64,000 nucleotides of DNA from Marinovum algicola (GCF_900109145.1 NZ_FNYY01000005.1:186001-250000); one strand, 5' to 3'. Numbered from the stretch's first letter, positions 28,702 through 37,601 are shown. The notes: generated by a model from the sequence alone, not told the origin. A program made the numbers and translations.

Positions 28702-29406
28702 ATGCAATTCCTGTGCCCGCCCGAGCTGCTCGACCATATTCCGCATCCGCAGCCGGCGGCGAAATTCCTGCCGCAGTGGTTTCGCGACCTGCCGCGCGAG
28801 ATGGGTCTGCGCGATGCCCATGGGCTGCCGGGGCTGACGGTGCGGGCTTGCCTGCCGGTGGCAGACATCATGGCGCTGGGCTGGATCATCCCGCTGCCCT
28901 TCGACATTTCCGCCGGCGTCGACCCGGACACCGGCCAGTTGCAGTTCCGCTGGGCCGAGGGTCTGCCCTTCGCTCCGATCGAACCGCACCACCCGGGTCA
29001 GATCGGCGCCGGCCGGCCGCCGTTTCAGGCCGTCCAGCCGCTGAAGTTCCTCAATCCCTGGCGTGTGATCCTGCCGGCGGGCTGGTCAGCCGCCTTCCTG
29101 CATCCGCAGAACCATTTCGAGCTGCCCTTCCGGGCCTTTTCCGGAGCGGTGGATTGTGACGCGCTGGAGGTGCCGGTGAATGTGCCCTTTGTCTGGCAGG
29201 CGCAGAGTGCCGAAGCGCATCTGCCCGCCGGAACGCCGATGGTTCAGGTCGTGCCCTACGAACGAAAGGCGATGACGGGTGCCGCGCAAGTGCGTGCCGA
29301 GAGCGTCGACGAACAGGCCGCCCGGGCGGTGGCGCATCGCCGCAAACACAGCGAAGAATCGATCTATGCCCGCGAATGGCGTCGGCGGCACGAGCGCGGC
29401 GGCTAG
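28702..29406 (+). CDS. Conserved-looking protein of unknown function, 234 aa
   Basis: 234 residues without signal peptide or membrane segment. It starts MQFLCPPELLDHIPHPQPAA and contains KFLPQWFRDLP, a run of short Trp/Pro-rich strands (NPWRVILPAGWSAAFLHP) and a charged helical tail rich in Arg/Glu (AHRRKHSEESIYAREW). I do not recognise the family with confidence; the pattern of PP..W...P phrases recalls phage-related proteins of unknown function. Codon usage looks like its neighbours. Confidence 0.6.
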   Translation: MQFLCPPELLDHIPHPQPAAKFLPQWFRDLPREMGLRDAHGLPGLTVRACLPVADIMALGWIIPLPFDISAGVDPDTGQLQFRWAEGLPFAPIEPHHPGQIGAGRPPFQAVQPLKFLNPWRVILPAGWSAAFLHPQNHFELPFRAFSGAVDCDALEVPVNVPFVWQAQSAEAHLPAGTPMVQVVPYERKAMTGAAQVRAESVDEQAARAVAHRRKHSEESIYAREWRRRHERGG

Positions 29407-29511
29407 GTCTGCTCCCGGCGCATGGCGAGCTTGCGGACGCGGGGGCTGCGCCGGGCGGTCCCGGCCTAGTCTCAGACGTGGGGAGGGAACCTCCCGACCA
29501 GAGGTACTGCC

Positions 29512-29640
29512 ATGAAAACTCGCCATAAAATCGATGCAGAACCCGCGCCGGCCGCGCTGGATCAGGCTTGGGCCTGTTCCACGCCAGAGACGCTGCCGGC
29601 TTCTGATGCGCGGGTCTCGTCCGCCGCGCCGGCCGCCTGA
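29512..29640 (+). CDS. Possible very small protein, 42 aa
   Basis: ATG at 29512 follows GAGGTACTGCC, a usable ribosome-binding site. The frame runs 42 codons to TGA at 29638-29640: MKTRHKIDAEPAPAALDQA, then an Ala/Ser/Pro-rich tail. A GGGAGG...CCTCCC hairpin lies just upstream. No homology is recognised; it may be a leader peptide or a chance frame. Confidence 0.3.
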   Translation: MKTRHKIDAEPAPAALDQAWACSTPETLPASDARVSSAAPAA

Positions 29641-29714
29641 CGACCGGCAGTTTCGCGCCCTTATCGGCCAAAAGGCCGGGGCGCGGAAAAATCCCCGGAG
29701 CGGGCAAATTTCCT

Positions 29715-29882
29715 CTTGATCGAATCCCGCTTCCGCTCCATATGCGGCTTCAAGACGCCAACGCACGCGCCTCTGTCGAGGTGGGCAATGCAACACCCAC
29801 GCGGTTACGTAGCGACGGTAACGTCTCCCTTGGAACTGAGCGGTCTGCGCCGGGAAACCGGAATGGCCGGGTCTGATTGGAG
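29715..29882 (+). ncRNA. Probable speF leader RNA upstream of ornithine decarboxylase
   Basis: The ~165 bases before the decarboxylase gene hold several compact hairpins: GTGGG/CCCAC around GCAATGCAACA (29780-29802), GTTAC...GTAAC (29802-29822) and a CCGG...CCGG stem near 29850. They are followed by GGAG and the start codon. Position, direction and the GGTTACGTAGCGACGGTAAC segment fit the speF motif, a structured leader described upstream of alphaproteobacterial ornithine decarboxylase genes. The assignment is from memory of the motif, not from a covariance search. Confidence 0.55.
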
Positions 29883-29888
29883 ATGACC

Positions 29889-31088
29889 ATGAACGCATAT
29901 GTAACCGGGCTCACCGCTCGCGACAGCTCTTTTGTCACCACTGCAAACACCGATCAGCCCGCCGTTTCGCGCGTCGAGGCTTATATCCGCGCGCAGGATT
30001 TTGCCCGCCCGACGCTGGTGATCGACACCGAGGCCGTGGCCCGCCAATTCGCCGCGCTGGCGCAGGGCCTGGGCCGCGCGCGCATCCATTATGCCGTCAA
30101 GGCCAACCCGGCGCCCGAGATTCTGCGCAAGCTGCACTCGCTGGGCTCGAACTTCGATGCCGCCAGCCGGGTCGAGCTTCAGATGTGCCTCGATGCCGGT
30201 GCCGCGCCCGAGCAGCTGTCTTTCGGCAACACCATCAAACGCGCGTCGGATATCGCCTGGGCGCATGAGCAGGGGATCGACCTCTTTGCCGTCGATGCCG
30301 AGGAAGAGATCGAAAAGATCGCCGCCAATGCGCCCGGCGCCCGCGTCTACCTGCGCATCATCGTCGATGCGACCGAGGCCGAATGGCCGCTGACCCGCAA
30401 GTTCGGTTCGGGCCGCGACAAGGCACTGGCGCTGATCGCGATGGCCAAGGACTACGGGCTGAACCCGGTCGGCCTGTCGTTTCACGTCGGCAGCCAGACC
30501 CGTCGCGCCGCGATGTGGGCGCCGATTCTCGATCAGGTGGCCGCCGTCTGGCATGCCGCGAAAGCCGAGGGCCACGAGTTGACCCTGCTGAACATCGGCG
30601 GCGGCTTCCCGGCGTTCTACGGTCGCGAGATCGACGCGCCGGCGCTTTATGCCGCCGAGGTCATGCGTCTGGTGCAGGAGCGGTTCGGCGACGTGCCCGA
30701 GATCATGGCGGAGCCGGGCCGGGGCCTGGTGGCCGAGGCCGGTATGATCGCCGCCGAGGTGCTGCTGGTGTCGAAGAAATCCGACGATGACCTGCACCGC
30801 TGGGTCTATCTCGACATTGGTCGTTTTTCCGGTCTGGCCGAGACCGAAGGCGAGGCGATCCGTTATCAATTCGCCACCGCGCGCGACCACGAGACAACCG
30901 GTGCCTGCATTCTTGCCGGCCCGTCCTGCGACAGCGCCGACGTGCTCTATGAAAAACAGCCGGTGCAGCTGCCGCTCGGGCTGCGCGCCGGCGACAAGGT
31001 GATGATCCGCGCCTGCGGGGCCTATACCTCGACCTATGCCAGCGTCGGCTTCAACGGCTTCCCGCCGCTGGACGTGGTGGCGATCTGA
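29889..31088 (+). CDS. speF: Ornithine decarboxylase (fold-type III, PLP-dependent)
   Basis: 399 residues from ATG 29889 (MNAYVTGL), six bases after GGAG; ATG 29883 is an alternative. RIHYAVKANPAPE contains the PLP lysine (K71). GSNFDAASRVE, HVGSQ, LNIGGGFP and AEPGRGLVAEAG form the barrel, and GPSCDSADVL near residue 345 holds the catalytic Cys and substrate-binding Asp of the ornithine/lysine subgroup. It makes putrescine from ornithine. Some homologues also accept lysine. The structured leader suggests polyamine-linked control. Confidence 0.9.
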   Translation: MNAYVTGLTARDSSFVTTANTDQPAVSRVEAYIRAQDFARPTLVIDTEAVARQFAALAQGLGRARIHYAVKANPAPEILRKLHSLGSNFDAASRVELQMCLDAGAAPEQLSFGNTIKRASDIAWAHEQGIDLFAVDAEEEIEKIAANAPGARVYLRIIVDATEAEWPLTRKFGSGRDKALALIAMAKDYGLNPVGLSFHVGSQTRRAAMWAPILDQVAAVWHAAKAEGHELTLLNIGGGFPAFYGREIDAPALYAAEVMRLVQERFGDVPEIMAEPGRGLVAEAGMIAAEVLLVSKKSDDDLHRWVYLDIGRFSGLAETEGEAIRYQFATARDHETTGACILAGPSCDSADVLYEKQPVQLPLGLRAGDKVMIRACGAYTSTYASVGFNGFPPLDVVAI

Positions 31089-31133
31089 TCCGGGAGCGCC
31101 CGAGGCAAGAACCGAGCTGCTGACTTGATGAGT

Positions 31134-31168
31134 AAACGGGGGCGACGCGGCCGGCGTTGCCCCCGTTT
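31134..31168. terminator. Strong stem-loop after ornithine decarboxylase
   Basis: AAACGGGGGCGACGC (31134-31148) pairs with GCGTTGCCCCCGTTT (31154-31168), a 15-bp stem with one G-U pair and a 5-base loop. T and A tracts at the ends make it usable on either strand. It ends the decarboxylase transcript before the DUF1989 gene. Confidence 0.75.
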
Positions 31169-31234
31169 GCCGTTTGCGGGCTTGCCAAGGCTGCGCCCGC
31201 CCTGTCAGATCGCGGCAAACGACAGGAGTTCTCG

Positions 31235-32083
31235 ATGTCCCAGATGCCCGCCGATGCCGAAGAGCGCCGCGCCGTCCCGCCGGTGATCTGCTACCCGCCG
31301 GAGACGCTGCCCGACCCGCAACTGGCGCTGAAACAGGCGGCGCGTGCGGGTGCGGAAAAGCTCTCCGAGGTGCGGGTGCCGCCGCGCGAGGCACGGTGTT
31401 TCGAGGTGAAGGCCGGGCAGTTCGTGCGCATCACCTCGGTCGAGGGGCCGCAGGTGGGTGATCTGAACCTGTGGAATGCGCAGGATCTGGGTGAGCGGTT
31501 CTTTTCGGGCAAGACAAGGGCGTTGCATGGCACCCATGTGAGTACCGGCGACAGGCTCTGGTCGTCGCTGCCGCATCTGCGGGCGATGGCGACGGTGGTG
31601 GCGGATACGCTGGACTGGTACGGGATCGACGAGTTCGGCGGCGCGGTGCATGACGTGATCGGCACCCGCTGCGATCCCTATACCGGCCACCTTCTGTCGG
31701 GGGTGCAATATCATCATTGCTGCCATTCCAACCTGACGCGGGCGCTGGCCGAGGCCCGCGGGCTGCCGCTGGAACATGCCGAATTGCATGTGCATGACGT
31801 GCTCAATGTCTTCATGTGCACCGGCTTCACCCGCGACACCGGGCAGTATTTCATGAAGGCCAGCCCGGTGCGCCCCGGCGATCACTTCGAACTTTTTGCC
31901 GAGATCGACCTGCTGGGCGCGCTGAGCGCTTGTCCGGGTGGCGATTGCTCGGCCGAGCACACCTCGGATGCGGCGGCCTGCCATCCGCTGCTGGTGGAAG
32001 TTTTTGCGCCGGCACCTGAGGCGCTGGCCGGGTGGGAGCCGGCGCCGGCCAACGGCTATGACCGGACACACGGGCTGGGCTGA
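31235..32083 (+). CDS. DUF1989 / urea-carboxylase-associated family protein
   Basis: 282 residues from ATG 31235, with CAGGAG upstream. VPPREARCFEVKAGQFVRI, VGDLNLWNAQDLGERF and TRALHGTHVSTGDRLWSS are the opening motifs of DUF1989 proteins. HDVIGTRCDPYT and YHHCCHSNLTRAL carry conserved Cys/His residues that probably bind a metal. Relatives accompany urea carboxylase or guanidine-metabolism genes; no carboxylase is present here. It follows ornithine decarboxylase but is separated from it by a terminator. Role unproven. Confidence 0.8.
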   Translation: MSQMPADAEERRAVPPVICYPPETLPDPQLALKQAARAGAEKLSEVRVPPREARCFEVKAGQFVRITSVEGPQVGDLNLWNAQDLGERFFSGKTRALHGTHVSTGDRLWSSLPHLRAMATVVADTLDWYGIDEFGGAVHDVIGTRCDPYTGHLLSGVQYHHCCHSNLTRALAEARGLPLEHAELHVHDVLNVFMCTGFTRDTGQYFMKASPVRPGDHFELFAEIDLLGALSACPGGDCSAEHTSDAAACHPLLVEVFAPAPEALAGWEPAPANGYDRTHGLG

Positions 32084-32119
32084 GGTGTCCAGGGGCGAGA
32101 GGCCGGCGCGGCGGGCGCT

Positions 32120-33475
32120 TCAGGACGGGGGCGGGGCCTCTGCCTGGTGGATGAAGTGCAGCCGGTCGAAGCTGGCGCGCCAGGCGGCGACATCGGCGGC
32201 CAGGGTTTCCGGCGCATCGGCGGTAAGCGCCCTGGCGACAAGCCGGGCCAGTTCCGGCGCGTGCGCGTCGGTCATGCCCCAGCGCACCAGCTCCGGCGTG
32301 CCGATGCGCAAGCCGTTCATGTCGCCTTCGACCGGATCGCCGGGCAGGCCGATGCCGCAGGCGAGGAAACCGGCCTTGCGCAGGGACTTCGAGGCCGCCT
32401 GACCGCCGCCGAAGTTTTCGGCACGCAGGGCGAACTGATGCGACCGGGTGGCGCCATCCGACGTGCGGAACACCGGCAACCCTTCCGAAGCCATGTCGCG
32501 GGCCAGGGCGCGGGCCAGGGTGACCATCTGCGCCGCATAGGCCTGGCCATGATCGCGCCAGTCGAGCAGCGATACCGCGAGAGCGGCGGATTTGGCGGCG
32601 TCGAAATTGGCGGTGAGACCGGGAAAGGCGATCTGCTCCAGCCGCTGGGCGATCTCGGCGTCGCGGGTGACAATCAGCCCGCCGGGCGGGCCGCCGAGCG
32701 ATTTGTAGGTGCTCATGGTGATCAGATGCGCGCCGTCATCGAGCGGATTGGGCCAGGCGCCGCCGGCGATGATGCCGCATTGATGCGCGGCGTCGAACAG
32801 CAGGCGGGCGCCGGTCTGATCGGCGATCGCGCGGATCTCGCGCACCGGATGCGGCAGCAGGTTGAGGCTGCCGCCGATGGTGATCAGCCGCGGCTCCACC
32901 GCCTCGGCCAGATCGGCCAGCGCCGCGAGATCGACGGTGTAGCCGTCGGCATCGACCGGCGCCTCGTAGATCGTCAGCCCGTAGAGCCCGGCGGCCCCGC
33001 TATCGTGATGGGTGACATGGCCGCCGATCTCGGCCGGTGGCACGATCACCGCGTCGCCGGGCTTGCACAACGCCATGAAGGCAAAGAGATTGGCCATTGC
33101 GCCCGAGGGCACGCGAATTTCGGCATGGGTCGCGTCAAAGACCTCGCAGGCCAGTTCGGCAGCAATCACCTCGATCTCTTCGATCGCCTCGAGCCCCATC
33201 TCGTATTTGTCGCCGGGATAGCCGAGCGAGGGCCGGGTGCCGATGCCGCTCGACAACAGCGCCTCGGCCGCGGGATTCATCACGTTGGTGGCAGGGTTGA
33301 GGTTGAAACACTCGCGCTCGTGGATGCGCCGGTTCATCGCCGCCAGCGTGGTAATGCGGCTGGCGATCTCGGCGCTGTCGCCGGTGGCGGTGCGGCCGGC
33401 GATCTTGTCGATCAGCGTGGCGCTGCGCTCGGGCAGCCACGCGCGGGCCGCGAGTTTGGCGGTGGGGTCGGACAT
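32120..33475 (-). CDS. Serine hydroxymethyltransferase paralogue
   Basis: 451 residues, fold-type I PLP enzyme. NRRIHERECFNLNPATNVM and SLGYPGDKYEMG match the SHMT N-terminus. LLFDAAHQCGIIAGGAWPNP and TMSTYKSLGGPPGGLIVT hold the PLP-binding region, with the Schiff-base lysine near K258; classic SHMTs have a THK.LRGPRGG form, here changed to YKSLGGPPGG. The divergence suggests a specialised member (for example alpha-methylserine or another hydroxy-amino acid) rather than the housekeeping GlyA. It is convergent with the DUF1989 gene. Confidence 0.8.
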   Translation of the reverse strand: MSDPTAKLAARAWLPERSATLIDKIAGRTATGDSAEIASRITTLAAMNRRIHERECFNLNPATNVMNPAAEALLSSGIGTRPSLGYPGDKYEMGLEAIEEIEVIAAELACEVFDATHAEIRVPSGAMANLFAFMALCKPGDAVIVPPAEIGGHVTHHDSGAAGLYGLTIYEAPVDADGYTVDLAALADLAEAVEPRLITIGGSLNLLPHPVREIRAIADQTGARLLFDAAHQCGIIAGGAWPNPLDDGAHLITMSTYKSLGGPPGGLIVTRDAEIAQRLEQIAFPGLTANFDAAKSAALAVSLLDWRDHGQAYAAQMVTLARALARDMASEGLPVFRTSDGATRSHQFALRAENFGGGQAASKSLRKAGFLACGIGLPGDPVEGDMNGLRIGTPELVRWGMTDAHAPELARLVARALTADAPETLAADVAAWRASFDRLHFIHQAEAPPPS

Positions 33476-33556
33476 GCTTGGCCTCGTGGGTTTTCTGCCC
33501 GGCCACTCAACCTTGTCGCGGTCGCCGGTGTAAACCCATTATCGCCCGGGCGGTCA

Positions 33557-34129
33557 TCAGCCGCGGGCGGCGCGGCGCTCGCGGCGGACGCGAAATACCT
33601 CTTCACGCGGGGTCCAGGTGTAGCGGCTGTCCTTCAGGGTCTGGACCCAGAACAGGGTGCCGCCCAGGCGCCAGGGGTCGAGCACGATGCCGTCATATAG
33701 CGACTGGCCGCGCTGCGACAGGATGACGGTGGAATGCTCGAGCAGAAGATTGTCCCAGTTGGCCACCGCGCGGTGCAGTTCCAGCGAACCGAAGCGTTCC
33801 TGCTTCAGGCGCTTTTCCAGATCGTCGGCCCAATGATAACACAGGCCCCGCGGCTTCAGCCCGAGGTTGACCTTGGAATTGTGGACCAGCGGCGGATCCT
33901 CGATCTCGTAGAGTTTCGCCAGCCGCCAGGTCTCGGAATAGGCCACCGTTGCGGCGCGAGTTGCCTCTTCCGGATCGACCTCCGGGCCCAGCATCTGCAA
34001 CGCCCGGGTCAGCGCCTGTTCGTCTTCGGGGGTGGCCAGTGTCGGGCCATAGGTGCCGGGGGCCGCACAGGCAGACAGCCCGGCGGCGGGCAGCGCCATG
34101 AGAAAGAAGCGTCGGGTGAGGGCGGGCAT
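33557..34129 (-). CDS. Lipoprotein of unknown function, 190 aa
   Basis: 190 residues from ATG 34129, with AGGA upstream. The N-terminus is MPALTRRFFLMALPAAGLSAC, a lipoprotein signal with a twin-arginine-like TRRFF; the lipidated Cys is near residue 21. The mature domain is helical at first (EQALTRALQMLGPEVDPEEA) and then contains CYHWADDLEKRL and ANWDNLLLEHSTVIL. The latter Cys-His...His...Asn pattern recalls a transglutaminase/NlpC-like fold, but I cannot confirm it. Confidence 0.7.
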   Translation of the reverse strand: MPALTRRFFLMALPAAGLSACAAPGTYGPTLATPEDEQALTRALQMLGPEVDPEEATRAATVAYSETWRLAKLYEIEDPPLVHNSKVNLGLKPRGLCYHWADDLEKRLKQERFGSLELHRAVANWDNLLLEHSTVILSQRGQSLYDGIVLDPWRLGGTLFWVQTLKDSRYTWTPREEVFRVRRERRAARG

Positions 34130-34236
34130 GGGTATCCTGCGTGTGGCCGGGTCTGGCCCACGTTTTAGCGCACTCACCGGCACTGTCGAGCCACCCGGGC
34201 TTGCCGGATGGCCGATTGTTGCCCATTGGCAGGCAG

Positions 34237-35106
34237 CTAGCGAATGCGGTGCACCCGTGTGCCCTGATCGTTCACCAGCGTGTTGCGGTCGACGATGCGC
34301 AGGGGAAAGGCGCCGCTCACCGTTTCGACAAAGGGGCCGGTGTCGAGGAAATAGGTCGCCGACCCCTTGAGGACCAGCACGAAGTCAGTCTCGGAGGCGT
34401 TCTGGATCTCGTAGGTGCCGTCGAAAGTGAAGTTCAGCTGCTGGGTATAGCCGCGCGCGGTCATCTCGACCTGGCCATAGCCTTCATAGGTCTTGTCGCG
34501 GCGGTATTCCGTGGTGCCGGTGATCCGCGCGCTTTCGACGCCCGACATTTGCATCTGTTCCGGATCGGAACGCCAGGTGCCGGTGAGAAAGGCCACGCCG
34601 TCAAAGCTGGGGGTGACCGGCGCCGGCGGTGGGGCGGCGGCGAGGATGTCTTGCAACTGTGCCACCTCCTTGGCGCGTTTCCATTCGGTCATGCCCTCCA
34701 TCCAGACATAGGTCTCACCGGTCAGCTCGCCGCTGGAGACTTTCCGCTTGAGCTCTGCGGCAGCGAACGGCCCCGTGGTGGCGCCGCCGGCGGCAATATA
34801 GATCGCCAGCACCGGGTCGGCGGGCGGTGGCGGCGGCGGTGTGGCCTTGCGGTCGTCATCGGCGGGGGGCGGGGGCGGCGGCGTGACACGCGTGTCGGGC
34901 ACATCCGGCGTGCCGTCGCCTCCGGGCGGCTGCGGGGTGATCGAAATCGGCGGGGTCGGCGCCTCGCCTTCGGCGGGTTTGGCGCCGGCACCCAGCTTGT
35001 CGAAAAGGCCGGGGGTGCTGAAGGTCACCTGCGCCTCGGCCGGGGAAAAGTGGGCGAGGCTCGCAAGAAGAAAGACGGCACAAAGGCCGCGGATGAGACA
35101 AGTCAT
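34237..35106 (-). CDS. Exported GYF_2-domain protein with proline-rich linker
   Basis: 289 residues. A signal peptide (MTCLIRGLCAVFLLASLAHF, cleavage near AEA) is followed by a long Pro-rich linker (residues ~45-97, two PPPPPP runs). A GYF_2/DUF4339-type domain then spans roughly 100-155 (GPFAAAELKRKVSSGELTGE, VWMEGMTEWKRA). The C-terminal half (LTGTWRSDPEQM, YEIQNASETDFVLVLKG) looks like a beta-rich lipocalin-type fold. Function unknown. The AT-rich ~120 bases upstream carry an ATCGTTAAAACTCCC ribosome-binding context. Confidence 0.7.
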   Translation of the reverse strand: MTCLIRGLCAVFLLASLAHFSPAEAQVTFSTPGLFDKLGAGAKPAEGEAPTPPISITPQPPGGDGTPDVPDTRVTPPPPPPADDDRKATPPPPPPADPVLAIYIAAGGATTGPFAAAELKRKVSSGELTGETYVWMEGMTEWKRAKEVAQLQDILAAAPPPAPVTPSFDGVAFLTGTWRSDPEQMQMSGVESARITGTTEYRRDKTYEGYGQVEMTARGYTQQLNFTFDGTYEIQNASETDFVLVLKGSATYFLDTGPFVETVSGAFPLRIVDRNTLVNDQGTRVHRIR

Positions 35107-35229
35107 CGTTAAAACTCCCTTGATTCAATGGCCGCAGCATAGCAGATGCGCCGCCGCTCCCAAAGGACGCGGCGCCGGCACACGGAAATTGTCAGAGAGG
35201 CGAACTGCCGGGACGGGGCCGGGGTCCGC

Positions 35230-36216
35230 TCAGAGCATCGCGGGCACCACCTGATCGGGCGGGCGATGGCCATCGGCAAAGGTCTTGATGTTCAGCAGCA
35301 CCTTTTCGCCCATCTCGAGCCGGCCCTCGAGCGTGGCCGAACCCATATGCGGCAGCAGCGCCACGTTGGGCATGTTGCGCAGGTCGGGGTTGATGGTGGC
35401 GCCATGTTCATAGACGTCGAGCCCGGCGCCGGCGATCTCGCCCGCCTTGAGCATCCGGGTCATGGCGTTTTCGTCGATCACCTCGCCGCGCGAGGTGTTG
35501 ACGATGACTGCACTGGGTTTCATCAGCTTGAGCCGCCGGGCGTTCATCAGGTGAAAGGTCGAGGGGGTGTGCGGACAATTGACCGAGATCACATCCATTC
35601 GCGCCACCATCTGGTCGAGGCTTTCCCAATAGGTGGCGTCGAAGCGCTCTTCCACTTCGGGGCGCAGCCGGCGGCGGTTGTGGTAATGCACCTGCATGCC
35701 AAAGGCCATGGCGCGGCGCGCCACCGCCTGGCCGATATGGCCCATGCCGAGGATGCCGAGCCGGCGGCCGCCGACCCGTCCGCCGAGCATCGCCGAAGGC
35801 GACCAGCCGCCCCAGTCGCCGGTCTGCATCAGCGCGAGGCCCTCGGGAATGCGACGGGTGACGGCGAGGATCAGCGACATCGCCATATCGGCGGTGTCCT
35901 CGGCCGAGACGCCCGGGGTATTGGAGACCAGAACGCCCCGGCTGCGTGCGGTGGCGACGTCGATGTGATCGACCCCGGCGCCGTAGTTGGCGATCAGCTT
36001 GAGCCGCTCGCCGGCGCCTGAGATCAGCCCGGCGTCAATGGTGTCGGACAGGGTTGGAACTATGACATCGGCCTCTTGCATGGCGGCGGCCAGCTCCTGC
36101 CGGCTCATCGGCGTGTCGGCTTCGCGCAGGCGCACGTCGAAGAGTTCGGTCAACCGGGTTTCTACCACCTCGGGCAAGCGTCGCGTAACGACAACACTCA
36201 GGCGTTTTGATGGCAT
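35230..36216 (-). CDS. D-isomer-specific 2-hydroxyacid dehydrogenase (glyoxylate/hydroxypyruvate reductase type)
   Basis: 328 residues from ATG 36216 (MPSKRLSVVVTRRL). LGILGMGHIGQAVARRA is the NAD(P) site. The catalytic residues are Arg in NTSRGEVID, Glu in GLDVYEHGATINPDL and His in LLPHMGSAT. VSAEDTADMAMSLIL is the family helix. It is most like glyoxylate/hydroxypyruvate reductases and D-glycerate dehydrogenases, reducing glyoxylate or hydroxypyruvate, which would fit glycine/serine metabolism. The substrate cannot be fixed from sequence. It is divergent from the SH3-domain gene. Confidence 0.85.
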   Translation of the reverse strand: MPSKRLSVVVTRRLPEVVETRLTELFDVRLREADTPMSRQELAAAMQEADVIVPTLSDTIDAGLISGAGERLKLIANYGAGVDHIDVATARSRGVLVSNTPGVSAEDTADMAMSLILAVTRRIPEGLALMQTGDWGGWSPSAMLGGRVGGRRLGILGMGHIGQAVARRAMAFGMQVHYHNRRRLRPEVEERFDATYWESLDQMVARMDVISVNCPHTPSTFHLMNARRLKLMKPSAVIVNTSRGEVIDENAMTRMLKAGEIAGAGLDVYEHGATINPDLRNMPNVALLPHMGSATLEGRLEMGEKVLLNIKTFADGHRPPDQVVPAML

Positions 36217-36335
36217 GTGCTCCCGGCTCCTTCTTCCCATCGGGGTCGTCTTGGGGGCACACTGCCGCAGAGCACGCGGAGGCACAAGAACCCCGTGGCG
36301 AATAAACGATTGGCAGGCAGTGCAAGGTGACTGAC

Positions 36336-36845
36336 ATGGTGTCGCGGGCCACGCGAACGGGCGCTATCGGCGCGGTGATACTGAGTTTCTGGATGGGGAT
36401 GGCCGCCGCGCAGGAGACGCGCGGACCGGTGACGAACCTGCCTTTGCCTCGGTTCGTCTCGCTCAAGGCGAACGAGGGCAACGTGCGGCGCGGCCCGTCG
36501 TTGAGCCACCGCATCGACTGGGTGTTCAAGCGGCGCGACATGCCGCTCGAGGTGACGGCCGAATATGGCCACTGGCGCCGGGTGCGCGACCGCGAAGGCG
36601 CCGGCGGCTGGGTGCATTACGCGCTGCTCTCGGGGTCGCGGACGGTGATTGTCGATGCTGATCTGCTGGCGCTGCATGTGCGCCCCGACGGGCGCACGCC
36701 GGTCAAGGCGCGGCTGGAGCGCGGTGTGATCGCGCGGCTGGGTGATTGCGATCTGGAATGGTGCCAGGTGAGTTCCGGCGGCTACAAGGGCTGGGCCGAG
36801 AAGCGCGCGCTCTGGGGCGTGGCCCCGGACGAAATCCGCGAATAA
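36336..36845 (+). CDS. Exported SH3-domain protein
   Basis: 169 residues from ATG 36336 (AAGG about eight bases upstream); GTG 36327 is an in-frame alternative. A signal peptide (TGAIGAVILSFWMGMAAA) precedes two bacterial SH3-like repeats: SLKANEGNVRRGPSLSHRID with WRRVRDREGAGGWVHYALL, and LLALHVRPDGRTPVKARLER with CQVSSGGYKGWAEKRALWG. Such proteins bind cell-wall peptides or act as periplasmic scaffolds. Confidence 0.82.
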   Translation: MVSRATRTGAIGAVILSFWMGMAAAQETRGPVTNLPLPRFVSLKANEGNVRRGPSLSHRIDWVFKRRDMPLEVTAEYGHWRRVRDREGAGGWVHYALLSGSRTVIVDADLLALHVRPDGRTPVKARLERGVIARLGDCDLEWCQVSSGGYKGWAEKRALWGVAPDEIRE

Positions 36846-36882
36846 GGCCCTGACGCGGCGCCAAGGTCGCCGCGTCGGGGCC
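36846..36882. terminator. Bidirectional stem-loop between the SH3 gene and deoD
   Basis: GACGCGGCG (36852-36860) pairs with CGCCGCGTC (36868-36876), and the stem extends outward (GGCCC with GGGCC) to about 15 bp with a 7-base loop. It lies between convergent genes and could stop both transcripts. There is no long T-tract. Confidence 0.65.
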
Positions 36883-36893
36883 GCGCGGGCCGC

Positions 36894-37601
36894 TCAGCCC
36901 TTGAAGGCCGCTTCCAGCGCGATCTCGACCATGTCGCCAAAGCTCTTTTCGCGCTGTTCCGACGGCAGCGCCTCGCCGGTCAGCAGGTGGTCCGAGACCG
37001 TCAGCACCGCCAGCGCCCGCACCTTGTGACGCAGCGCGAGGATGTAGAGCTCGGCCGCCTCCATCTCGACCCCGAGAATGCCGTGACGGGTCATCTGCTC
37101 GTTCAGGTCGGGGCGCTCGTCATAAAAGACATCCGAGGAATAGATGCCGCCCACATGGGTCGGCGTGCCGCGCGCCTCGGCCGCATCGGCGGCGGCGCGC
37201 AGCAGGCCGTAGTCGGCGCATGGCGCAAAGTTCAGCTCGCGCAGGATGCCGCGCGACGGCGTCGAGAGCGTGGTCGAGGTCATGGCGATGATGATGTCGC
37301 GGACCTTCACCGCCTCCTGCATCGCGCCGCAGGAACCGATGCGGATCAAAGTTTTGGCGCCGAAGTCGCGGATCAGCTCGTTGGCATAGATCGACAGCGA
37401 GGCCATGCCCATGCCCGAGCCCTGGATGGTGACCCGCTGGCCTTTCCAGGTGCCGGTATAACCCAGCATACCGCGCACCTCGTTGATGCAGACCGCATCC
37501 TCGAGAAAGGTCTCTGCCGCCCAACGCGCCCGGTAGGGGTCGCCCGGCATGAGCACGGTTTCTGCGATATCGCCGGGGTTGGCCCCGATGTGAATGGTCA
37601 T
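36894..37601 (-). CDS. deoD: Purine-nucleoside phosphorylase, DeoD type
   Basis: 235 residues from ATG 37601 ([20 protein letters not shown]), with GGAG upstream. [18 protein letters not shown] and IGSCGAM are phosphate- and base-site motifs, [10 protein letters not shown] binds the ribose, and VSDHLLTGE carries the catalytic Asp. This is the hexameric, low-molecular-weight family, which phosphorolyses purine (deoxy)nucleosides in salvage. It is divergent from the GGDEF-EAL gene. Confidence 0.93.
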   Translation of the reverse strand: MTIHIGANPGDIAETVLMPGDPYRARWAAETFLEDAVCINEVRGMLGYTGTWKGQRVTIQGSGMGMASLSIYANELIRDFGAKTLIRIGSCGAMQEAVKVRDIIIAMTSTTLSTPSRGILRELNFAPCADYGLLRAAADAAEARGTPTHVGGIYSSDVFYDERPDLNEQMTRHGILGVEMEAAELYILALRHKVRALAVLTVSDHLLTGEALPSEQREKSFGDMVEIALEAAFKG

